Shown here piece after piece: positions 17,601-28,063 of a stretch of 64,000 nucleotides of DNA. The DNA is taken from the NCBI GenBank assembly GCA_010909165.1, contig MU008170.1, forward strand, positions 744,001 to 808,000, in the 5' to 3' direction. Position 1 is the stretch's first letter. The number at the start of each line of letters is the position of its first letter. Origin of the DNA: Anthoceros angustus (lineage: Eukaryota; Streptophyta; Anthocerotopsida; Anthocerotales; Anthocerotaceae). The notes under the pieces were generated by a model. The model saw only the letters and a list, made by a program, of their open reading frames with translations. It made no database searches and was not told the origin of the DNA. The position numbers were made by a program, and so were the translations under genes.

Positions 17601-19930
17601 GTGACGATCATCATACACCGGGAGGTCGACACCTGCATTTAGACCTATTTCCAAAGCGTGCTTGACACGCTATGCTTAGCCTCTTTGAAAATTTTATGTA
17701 TCACATAATTCACATTTCTCTAATTCGTGGTATATACCTTTCCAAGGCAAATATAAATAATAGCGGTTGTTATAAGCTCTGAAATACATAAAGCCTTCTC
17801 TTGTGGAACTTGGGCGGCGGCCAAGGCTGCAGTATTCTTCAGTTTGGATTCTCTTTGCTCTTCTTTACATAGATTTGTCCTATATTTAATTCCTGTATAT
17901 ATCAGATTTAGGGCTCTCCAATCGATTCTCATAGTATAATGTTCTCTTTTTATTTGAGTTTCAGTTTTGATTTCCTACTTCTAATCTATAGTTTCCTCAG
18001 ACCTACATTCTTACAAATTCTCGAAATTCTTGCTTTAAAATTGCTTAAAATTGTGAGTTATTTATCTTACGCTCACTGTAATCACTCTTTGATTATATAG
18101 GGCCTATTTTAGATAATTAGGATCTTATCGAGGGTTCATATTAGGTCTTTCCAAAGGAGGCGTCCTTTCAAAGGAGAGGTCCTTCATACCCTTTGAGATG
18201 AGAGGACTCATTTACGCATGCGGGGCGTCTATAAAGGAATTTGGCCCCCACCTATTTGCTTCTGCCCGTAATCATAGCATCCCTTCCCATCTCGAGGGTC
18301 ATGCAGTGGCGAAAGAAGGAAAATATTTCCAAGGGAGCTAAGATTATCGCTGAGGAGTTATTTATGAAATAGGCTGAAGAGATTCTCAAGTAGATGAGAT
18401 CAGAACACCAAAACAAGACGATCATCCCTCTAAGCGGAAGCGCGCGCCTTAGTAGAATCTAAGGAAAAGACTCATATAGCCGCTAAAAACCAAGGATAAT
18501 AAAAATATGAAATATTAGTTTTGTTTACTACACCAAGCACGCGGCTGTGTATAAACTGTCATATTTCTTCTATCACAAGTTGACCATTCAGACCTCAAGT
18601 TCAAGTCTCAGATAATTCGAAGGCATTCGTGAGAACATAAACCTGCTACTGCCCAGGGTGAGTTCACATCGAGTATGTCCACTTAGCCCTTGCGTAGGTA
18701 GCAAGCTTATATTCCTCGTAGATATTCCATCTTTCGGTATGCTGTATAAAGTTGACATATATACACTTGACCAATACCCACTGTCATTCTCTTTTGGGGC
18801 CTTAACCTCAGTATGGTTCGTTTTTTCCAAAATTTTGCAAACTCGCAAGAACAATCTTCATCTCTTCTTGCTGAACTTAGTTGGGTAATCGTGAGCCTTA
18901 CTTGGATGTGCTCGGAACTCTTTCTTATTGGCAGAATAACTAGATGGCTTTCACATTTTTTTTTCTTTTACTTGTAGTTTGTGTTGCGTGTTTGTGGGTT
19001 TTTAGCTAGCCTTTGTGGTTTTATGTAATGCATGTCATACTCTAACATAATCTGCTCTTTTTTGCAAAAACATGAAAATCCACTATCACTTGTGAAGGCA
19101 CCTTTTTTCTATTTACCTTTTGCACATGGTTCCGACAGTACTCCACTGGGTTATTTTTCGATGCTATGTCACGGATGTGATTGCTATCTATTCCTCCAAC
19201 TATATGGTCAATACCATGAATCCTCTCAAAATCTTAAACATACTTTTTCATTTTGTTGTTTGAAGGACATTATATATATAAATCATGCATTGGTGCGTCT
19301 TCCTCATAACAACATGATCATCAATAACTTTCCCTTACATTGTGAATACTCTTGTACCACATGTGTCTGCAACGCTCGTCAATAATTAAACATTGGCTAA
19401 CTTGTGAAGAGCAACAACAACTCGGATATCCTCCTTTCCTTACTTTTTTTGTACATTGGTATCTTGCTTCTTCATGTAAGGACAAAAATATTTTCAAATG
19501 TAGGACAAGTAACACGCATCCGCTACCTGAACATTTCTTCTATACAAGTACTAAGTATTTGGTTGTGCATAAATCCCTCTTAATGGCCGATTTATGACAG
19601 ATGATTGTCATGGGGTGCTTCCAACATGACGAAAGCTCTTCTATCGGGTGCAAGACGGGGATCCGCCTATGCAATGTAATTCGTGCTCAAATTTTTTAAT
19701 GCTGCTCGTCTCCATTGGGCCAACACTTGGAAAAGTTTGCTAGACACCTCCGTTTTGTGCTAGTAATCTTCTATAAAATCACGTATATATGTCTGGTGAT
19801 GGGAACGAATTTGGCTACCTAATACTATTCGTGGCTGGGGTGCGTGACTCTGAAAGGTGATATCACAGACTTACTTCAAACCACCTATTCAGTATAGAAA
19901 AATTCAAGTTCGCCGACCATCGGCTCATAA
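17600..19930. other. AT-rich DNA, no gene seen
   Basis: Up to about 18560 this is the second copy of the AT-rich spacer. From 18560 to 19930 the sequence is unique in the window. Its short frames have no family features, though its position makes it the likely body of a decayed element ending in the Harbinger-like fragment that follows. Confidence 0.4.
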
Positions 19931-19935
19931 AGCGA

Positions 19936-20127
19936 TTGCTCCTTACAAAGGATGTCTTGAGTTTGATGACTATGGTTCTTAACACGATTTTGTTGGCATA
20001 CTTGTATGATGCGATAAGCACTCGGATGGTTAAGGAATGTACATTTGGGATGTTGAAGTCAAGATTGGGTATTGGCTTGAAGCGACGTGATAACAAGCTC
20101 AAAAACATGTACACTACTACAGTATGA
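19936..20127 (+). pseudogene. Possible PIF/Harbinger transposase C-terminal fragment
   Basis: The frame contains TRMVKECTFGMLKSRLGIGL followed by KRRDNKLKNM. This resembles the end of the DDE domain in plant Harbinger-derived proteins (R..[VI]E..FG.LK.RW.IL..R.D), where the conserved Glu completes the catalytic triad. The rest of the transposase is not readable upstream. Short length makes this tentative. Confidence 0.4.
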
Positions 20128-20390
20128 GCCTCACCGCTATGGTGTGAACATAAGCTCAAGAATATGTATACATGTATTGGCTTGAAGCGATGCGATAACA
20201 AGCTCAAAAACATGTACACTACTATAGTATGAGCCTCACAGCTATGGTGTGAACATAAGCTCACGAATATGTATACATGTATTGGCTTGAAGCGATGTGA
20301 TAACAAGCTCAAAAACATGTACACTACTACAGTATGAGCCTCACAGCTATGGTGTGAACATAAGCTCAAGAATATGTATACATATGTACA
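20085..20390. repeat. Tandem repeat of about 106 bp, three units
   Basis: Units carry GGCTTGAAGCGA(T/C)G(C/T)GATAAC, then AACATGTACACTACTA and GAGCCTCAC(A/C)GCTATGGTG. The first unit begins in the putative transposase fragment, so the array grew out of its coding end. Confidence 0.85.
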
Positions 20391-20449
20391 ACATAGCTGA
20401 CGCATTGTGTTTGTAGCCTCACCTTGCGTGGATAAAGCCGTCCCCACCC

Positions 20450-22188
20450 CATTTCACAGTCGTGATTGGTTTGGTGTGGCTAGTGAGGGGATTAATTGTT
20501 GCAACTAGCATCATAATCTACGGTGTAATTTTCATAGTAGAATGATGAGAAATATCTTGAATTGTTGTAATCGACATTGTATTTTGCGTTGTAATTCGCG
20601 TCGTTGAATGATGAAACAGTCGCAACCTCATGGGACTACCAGACAAACAAACAGAACATACCTGCCATGCCTTGTTAAGAGATGACGCCTTCCCATAGCG
20701 GTCCCAAAAACTCGAGAGTTGCAAAGCGCTTGAGACCTTTGAATTGCAGCTGTGGAGGCCTATGCAGATCTGCTGGAGGCCGAGTATTTGTGCGAGGATG
20801 ATCATTGAGATCTTCGGATCAGCAACCTCTTACAAAATGGACCCTTTTAGTGAGTATGAAAATATGCACGTCGTGCTCCATATTCACATACCGATCTCCC
20901 TCCCTCCCACCTTGGTAGCGTGCCGAGGAACCATAAAAGATGCAAAGATGCCTGGCTGTATACTAAACTAAACTCCGGGCAGCTCCACTCCCGGTCATGT
21001 CCCAAATGCAAATGGACCGGACGAAGTAGGTACAGACAGACAACGGGAAGCGGAACCAAGCTAGCTTTTATTTGCACAGCGGAGTATCTTTTGGGTAACG
21101 GTGCGACTGATGACCCACAAGTCCGCAGCAACAGCGCCCGCAGCGCAGGCTGCAGGTGGGGTCCGTGCAACGCAACCGCGATTTCTTGTGCCTGCTGGCT
21201 GGCGCTGGCGCTGGCGACGCAAATCGCAATAGGATATTGCATCTCTTGCGCTCCGCGCTGCAGGCGCACATGATTGTACCTGTTCCTTCTCCCGCCCGCA
21301 CAGCAACACCCATCCGGCACCGCATCCGATATCATGCACCTCCAGAACGGGACGGGACGGGGCGGGCCGCTCCCCGGCGCCGTAGCCCGAATCCCGTGAC
21401 CCGTGGGCGAGATTCGAGAGCGCGCGGGTCCCGCCGGCCCCGGCCCCGGCCCGGGCTTCCGGCTTCCCGCGCTGGGCTGGGCTTGCTGGGCTGGCTCGCA
21501 GGCTTTCCGACATGCCTGCTCGAGAGAGGCTGCAGCCTGGACTGGGCTGGGCCTGGCAGAGGCCGCCTGCAGCGGGCCTCTGCAGCCGCAGCTGCAGCTG
21601 GGGCTCGCAGGCCCGGGCCCCAAGGCTACTTGCAGGCCTGCAGCCTGGCTGGGCGAATGTGGTGTCTTTCTGTCTGTTTCTGCGCGCCTCTGACCGGCGT
21701 CGCCTCTGGCCTGTGGCAGCTGGTGGTAGTGGTACTACTGTCTCCTGCCCGCCTCGGCCTCGACCCACGCGATTTCTCGTCCCCGTCTCCGCTCAATGCA
21801 CCCACCCCTCGACTCCCTCACACGCGTGTGCGTATGCACATGCTCCCCTGCACTCCAGTGTAGCCCAGTCCAGCCAAGGCCTGGTCCTGGCCATCCTGGT
21901 CATGGTCAGTTTCTCGGCTTCTCGTCTGGAAACGCGCTTCCGCCTTGTGCCCGTCTGGGTCCGTGCCAATCGCTTTGTGGGCGGTAGCAATCGCAGTGTG
22001 GGCGGTAGGAACCGCATTGTGGGCGGTAGCAGTCGCATTGTGGGCGGTAGCAACCTCGTTGTGGGCGGTAGCAAGCACGTTGTGGGCGGTAGCACCCGCC
22101 AAGCTCCGGCGCGGATTCACCTCCTTGCCCGGCCCCTCGCAATGGCAGGGTCGAATTTTGGGGCAGGCTTGGGCCGGCATTGCGTTTG
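20450..22188. other. Upstream region of the SLC4-like gene, GC-rich from 21.1 kb
   Basis: Base composition changes near 21000 from AT-rich to strongly GC-rich (many GGCC, CCCGGC and CAGGC runs at 21350-21650). Open frames occur on several strands as a side effect of the GC content; none shows a domain. I read it as the promoter and 5' leader of the transporter gene. A GGCCGC/TGCAGG-rich stretch near 21530-21650 could form strong hairpins. Confidence 0.45.
21965..22095. repeat. 18-bp minisatellite upstream of the transporter start
   Basis: Seven tandem units with the core TGTGGGCGGTAGCA, of 18 bp each (for example CATTGTGGGCGGTAGCAG). It ends about 95 bp before the transporter start codon. 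The core GGGCGG resembles a GC box, but I cannot tell whether it is bound by a factor. Copy number is expected to vary between individuals. Confidence 0.9.
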
Positions 22189-25100
22189 ATGAAGAATGCG
22201 GGTCGCAGAGGAGGAGGAGTGATGGAGAGCACGCTCCCTCGCTCCTCGCATTTGGTGTCCGAGATAGAGCTGGTGGACGAGTCGGGGGCCTCGTCCCAGG
22301 TGAATGGCGGGGGCTCGCTGGCCTCGTCCACGGGGCCGGATGTGAGAGCGCACGCCGTGGCCTCGTCCAATTCAGCTGCGCAGAGGAGCTCGGACGCGTC
22401 CACCAGCTTCAAGGGGGAGCCGGGACTGTACAAGAAGGTGCTTTACGTGCCGGGGATTTCTCCCTTCCCGCATTTCCCGACGGGGAGCAAGGCCACTGCG
22501 GAGACAGACGACGGGGCTGGATTGTGCTGCTGCTGCTTGCCCGGGGACGCAGGTCTGGATGGGGCGTCGGGGGGGATGTCTAAGCCGGAAGCCAGTAATA
22601 CAGGGACAAGGAAATCTGATGGGCAGCAGGACGGGGAGCAGGCGCAGGAGCAGGAGGGGGAGATCTTGAGGGGATTTGGGGCGTATTGGAGGGAGTGGGT
22701 GATTGGGTTGCAGAGCAGGACGTTGTATGTGGGTGTGCTCTTGGTGTGGTCTGGGCTGGTGCCTGCTCTGGTTTTCGGGACCTGGATGGGGAGGAAGACC
22801 GGGGGTGCTATTGGGACTGCCGAGGTTTTCATGTCCACCTTGGTGTGCGGGGTTTTGTTTGCGGTTTTCGGGAGGGAGCCTCTGGTGATTGTGGGTGTCA
22901 CTGCTCCGTCGGCTGTGTTTGTGGCCGCAGTTGCAAGCACTGCCAACAGGCTGTCTGTGGGGTTTGTGCCCTGGTTGGGGTGGATAGGCATCTGGTGTGC
23001 GGGAAGCTTGATGATTCTGGCAGTGGCTCATGCCAGTCGAGCTGCGGCGCATCTGAGTAGGTTCAGCTGGGAGGTGTTGCAGGCTTTCGTGGGGTTCACT
23101 TTGCTCTGGGATGGGACTCAGCTGGTTGTGGAGCTTTTCAGACCTGGAGCTCCCTTGGACGCTGCCATTCTCTCCCTCTGGCTTGCAACGTGTACAGTTG
23201 TGTTGGCAACGTTTTTGAGCGGAGCAGCAGGTTGGCAGTACCTGAATAGGGGGTGTTTGGAGGCTATACAGTTTCTTGGTCCGGCATTGACGATGATTCT
23301 CTTCACTGGTATGTGAGAGTCCTTGTCACATGCATTCGCCAGTAGGAGACTTGTTGCTTTTGATGATACGCAGGGAAGGGGTCTAAAGAGCTGCTTCTGC
23401 TGGCTTGTGTGGAATGCAGCGCTTCCACTTCTGCCGTTCCTGTCGCAGCCACAGCTGCTGCGGGTGGAGATGCCGGATCTGCCGTATCACAACAACAGAG
23501 TCTCCAAGTTTGGAGCAGTTGTGAGCTTGAGGGCCCTTCCACTGTGGACCATTTTCCTGGCTTTCATTCCAGGGTCTCTATTGGCCGGGTTGATCTTCTT
23601 CGACCACAATGCATCTGCCCTTTTAGTACAGGTGCGGTAGTCATCCAGGGTGCGCACATGTTTTGGATTCTCCATACTTGGCTCCTTCATCTGAGGGGAG
23701 ATTCTTCGTGTGATGTTCTGGAAGCAGGATGCAAAAGGGAGAAGAGAGTATAATTACAGGTCCAGAAGCTGGGATATGTTTGTGATCGCTGTATCCGTAT
23801 TGCTGTGCAGTTTCTTTGGCCTGCCTTTCAGCTATGGACTATCGACACAGGTGAGACAGTTCGAGCTCACAGATCTTTCGGTTTCTGGTCTGCAGTCCTC
23901 CTTCCAGAGATGTCTTGACCTTCATCCTTCCCTTTGCAGAGCGTTTCGCATGCTCAAGCTCTTGCTTGCAAGAACGGTGCTTGTGATCCGGAGAGCCAGG
24001 AAAAACCTGCGTCTAGAGCACACTACCAGCGTGTCTCCGCGACTATTGTCGCACTATCTTCAGGGATTCTACTTCTCCCAGGGTTGGTGCATCTTGTACG
24101 GAGAATACCACAAGGTGTAATTGCAGGCCTTTGTCTGCAGGTACGTGACATCTATGGTGCTGCACTTGTTGTTAACAGCCTGCGGTGTTTGGACAGCTCA
24201 ATTCCGTGGAGGTCTCTGAGGACCACGGGTCTTTGTGCAGGTCGCCCTCGCTTGCCTCAAGGATCTGACGCTCGTTGAAAGGATCAAATGGTTGTTTGTG
24301 GACTCTGTGAAGAATCCGTCTGCAGCAGAAGGATGCAATCTCACAGTCCGTGTGTACAGTATTGTGCAAGTGTCCTGCATCGTTACCATCTTTGCCGTCA
24401 GCAAAACTGCAGCGGCTCTCCTCTTCCCTCTGTTCTTGCTGGTCACAGTTTGGCTAAGGCACGATGTGTTGCACAACTTCTTCTCCAAGAGAGAGTTCCT
24501 CACCATCGACAAGCGGTTGCTAACAGCGGACATCTTTGAGGGCACAACTGCAAGTCATCCGACGGCCGGCAAGACTTCCAGGCGGCTGCGTAAAGGAGGT
24601 CCTCACTCTCTGAGGAAGTTACTTCGGGACAGAGTGGGTGTGTCGGGCCCGGCCGGAGCCTCCAAACTACACATGCAACTGGACAGTGAGTCTGCCAGGT
24701 CGTGTGAATCACCAGCTTTGCTTGCCATGGCCAGCAAACGGAGACTGAAGGAGAGATCAAGAAGAAGGAACAAGAGGAAGATGTCGCATGGGGCATCATC
24801 CTTTGAGACCACTTCTTCTTCCACCTTCACACTTCCCCTGCAGCCCAGTGACATGATGAAGAAGAAGCAGAAGAGCTCCGCACAGAATTTCAGGCCCAAG
24901 GGCACGCCTCACCATGTCGGTTCCAGATTTGGCAGACAGCAGGCCACTCAGAAGAGCAAACGTCAACAGGGAAGGGTTGGCACAGTCTCTGTTGTGCCGG
25001 GAACAGGCTTGAGTCCGTTCGGAGATAGCAGTTATCTCCCATCTTCTCAGGTGAACTTCTCTCCGAAGTCTAAGCCAATTCAAGAGATGGCGGATGTTCG

Positions 25101-26421
25101 TACTCCCAGGAGCAGGCCGATGGTGACCTTCAAGCCTGAGACTAATAGTCCATTCCATCAGTTTTCACCAAAGATGGAGATACCACTGCCTTCAAATATC
25201 TCCGTGCTCAGACGGACCCTTCCCAGTCCATTCAGACAGGTGTCCCCAAAGTCACAGATGCTGCATGCCAACTCTCTCTTTGACCCTCATTGGAAGGACT
25301 CTTCACCTCCTAACAAAAGCATGCAGGTCCATGAGAACCTGGCCTTCTTAACAGGTGAGGGCCCGGCTGCCAAATTTTCTTCTGGGCAACAGATAGCTGA
25401 AAGAAAGAAGTCTGTTCGATCTCCTAGAAAGTCTCCTCTCACTCTCAGGTTCTCTGCCCCACTCCTACCAAACCAGCCTATGTTGCAGGATCTACAGCGG
25501 CCTTGGGAAATGAGCTCATCTGCATGGACAAGGTCTGCACTCCCTGATCAATTAAGAGCCAGCAGCTTCAGACTGTGCGGTGACGCTCTTTTTAGTACAG
25601 GCGGCAGTGAGATATTGACCCTGGCATTGGCAACGACGGACATGCTTTCAAATGGAGGCAACGAACTCTCGAATACAGAGGACTGGAAAGAGGTCAGCTA
25701 TGTCCAGCCAGATGATCAAGGGGTCTCTTCAACTGCTGATCCACTACGCAGGGAAGCTGGAAGGAGTGAAAGGAGGACTCTGTCAGCCAGCTCTGTGACC
25801 AGTGGAGATCTTCTGCTGGACCCCGAGGAGAAGGGGAGCACTATGGTTCACGGCTGGGAAGCTGTGACCCATCCACCGGCGGAGGTCCGACCAAGCCGAT
25901 TCAAGCTGGCAAGCGAAGTCCTGTATGGAGAGACTTCTGGTAGCAGCTTTCATAGCTTGGAGACTGCCCCCAATGGAGTCCTGAGATTGAGAAGAGAGGA
26001 TGAAAACCGTGCTCTTCTGTCACGCTCGTGGGAAGAGGTTAATTACTCGCCCCATGAGGATTTTGCAGACACCAGTAGCAGTTCCCATCCCCAAGCTGCA
26101 GACGAGCCTTGGGTGTCCCAGCCTCCCAAGCCCAAATCTCGACCTAAAAGGAAGTCTGGCTCAGGCAATGAGTCGCAGCAGGGGACCCAATCATCTACGG
26201 GTCTGCAGCAACAACACCAGCGGCACCCACCCAGCTCAAAACCCCTTCAATGGACTCCTGAGCGGAATACCAGGAACACAAGACTGCGTTCATCATCTTC
26301 GGAGTTCACAGACAACTTTGAAGAGTTAGGGGCTTCCAAGCACCAAAGCCAGCATAAGTTGCCAAAGAGCCCACCGGTAACACATCCTGTCCAGCCTGCT
26401 GATCTCTTGCGGACCCTCTGA
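22189..26421 (+). CDS. SLC4/boron-transporter-like anion transporter with long C-terminal tail
   Basis: Five exons with GT-AG borders: 22189-23309, 23376-23631, 23701-23850, 23940-24140 and 24241-26421. The N terminus is cytosolic. From about residue 165 there is WREWVIGLQSRTLYVG and a series of membrane segments including FGREPLVIVGVTAPSAVFVA. Further on are FIPGSLLAGLIFFDHNASAL and LLCSFFGLPFSYGLSTQ, which match the bicarbonate/borate transporter core (PALL..ILIF.D.N.., ...LFGLPP). Membrane segments continue to about LFLLVTVWLRHDVLHNFF. The last exon then adds about 630 residues rich in Ser, Pro, Lys and Arg, with no domain that I recognise. Plant BOR proteins have far shorter tails. The role would be export or exchange of borate or bicarbonate at the plasma membrane; the substrate is not shown by the sequence. 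Confidence 0.7.
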
Positions 26422-26710
26422 AATCGATATGGTTCTCATAGTCCATGTATGTGACATGACAGGTCTGGAGATAGCGAGCCACGCATCGTTCTTTTTTCTT
26501 TTGCTGGGCCTTCTGGTCGTGTGCTTGTAACAGTCTCCACAGCATTAGCAAATGCATCCATCGAGAGGTAGAGGAAAGATTCCTCGTCGTGGGTAGGTCA
26601 GAATCCATGCCTCCAGCTTCGGACTCACTGAACCAGCACAGCAACACATCCATTGCTTTCGACTGTTTGGTCCGCAATTTCCAAACCATGTATGCATTGC
26701 TTGCGCATTT

Positions 26711-27829
26711 ATGGAGATGAAGTCATCCTCCTCGCGCAGAGCGCTGGCCATTCTGCACCACGTGCATCCTCCCGCCCCGTCGTCTCCAACTCGTTTTCTG
26801 TCGCCCACAAATGCGAGCTCCGTCGGAAGTGGCAGGGTGGCTGAGTATGGAGCTGGTGAACAACCTCCACAGCGTGACGGTGGCCTTGCGGATGCTGTCA
26901 CCTCTGGGAAGCAGGAAGAGCAGAAGCCGAGGAAGAAAAAGGTGGTGCTGGTGATCGGGGCCGGGGACGCGACTGGCGGGGCTGTGTCTCGCAGGTTTGC
27001 CAGGGAGGGTTTTGTGGCGTGTGTGGTGAGGAGACATGCGGATGCACTGCAAGGGCTTGTGGAAGAGATCCGGCATGAGGGGGGAGAGGCTGTGGCATAC
27101 GGAGTGGATGCTCGCAAAGAAGGTATGTATGTCGTGTAAGATCTGTTTTGGCAGACATGGACTGCCGGGATTCACAGCTGTGTTGACACGGGCTCACGGC
27201 AGAGGATGTGGTTGCTTTGGTCGAGGGGATCGAGGCTGAGGTTGGGGAAATCCATGTGGCTGTGTTCAACATCGGAGCTAACGTGAATTTCAGCATTCTG
27301 GACACCACTGCTCGAGTCTATTTCAAGGTAAGGGTAGCACTAGAGTGCTCTACCCAACTTGTGTGGCAATCAAGCAATTCTTCTTGTCCAGCAACCGAGA
27401 GAGCGCTGGGACTGCATCCAGGTGTGGGAGATGGCCTGCTTTTCAGGCTTTTTGATGGGGCGTGAAGTAGCCAAGCACATGGTGAAGCGGGAGCAAGGAA
27501 CCATCATCTTTACTGGTGCAACAGCCAGCTTGCGAGGTGGAACAGGGTATGCTGCATTCGCAGGAGCCAAGTTTGCGTTGAGGGCCTTGGCACAAAGCAT
27601 GGCAAGGGAACTAGGACCCAAGGGCATTCACGTTGCTCATGTCGTCGTCGATGCGGCTATTCTCACTTCCTGGACGCTGGAAAACGTCAAGAATGCCAAG
27701 GCAGCAAATTCCAGGCAAGGGTTGGTGATCCCGCAGGACATCGCTGAAGCATATTGGCAGCTGCATGTGCAGACGAAGACGGCATGGACCCATGAACTCG
27801 ACCTCAGACCCTGGATCGAACCATGGTGA
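26711..27829 (+). CDS. Short-chain dehydrogenase/reductase, atypical active site
   Basis: Three exons: 26711-27122, 27203-27327 and 27422-27829. The first about 70 residues are rich in Ser, Arg and Pro and look like a plastid or mitochondrial transit peptide. The Rossmann start is VLVIGAGDATGGAVSRRF (GxGxxTGxxV pattern). It is followed by FNIGANVNFSILDTT in the NAG position, TIIFTGATASLRGGTGYAAF, and AGAKFALRALAQSMARELG. The catalytic Y-x-x-x-K reads F-A-G-A-K: the Lys is kept but the Tyr is Phe. Related bacterial and plant proteins with FAAFA.AKFAL are known to me as an SDR subgroup, so this is a family trait rather than damage. Whether it is an enzyme, and on what substrate, is open. Confidence 0.75.
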
Positions 27830-28063
27830 AAAGTTGGCGTTTGTGTCCAAATCCAGTGCTGTCACATGTTTTTACACAGAATTAAATAGTTGAAAAGCGT
27901 GTTAAATAATGCTTATATGGACGCATACCCGGGATGTGCGCAAGCCTCCAGACGAGTTCTTATAACCATCCATCCACCATGTCTCAGTTTGGAGGAGGAT
28001 GCAGTTAAGCAAGCACATTCACCCCAACAAAGCAATAGCTCTGGCGGCTTTCTTCCATTATCC
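27830..28063. other. Spacer between the convergent SDR and PPR genes
   Basis: About 230 bp with the two 3' UTRs. An AATTAAATAG stretch near 27880 could serve as a poly(A) signal for the SDR gene. Confidence 0.35.

Noticed and set aside
21061-22183. Long open frames in all directions upstream of the transporter
   Set aside because: High GC content lowers stop frequency. None shows a domain or a plausible splice structure.
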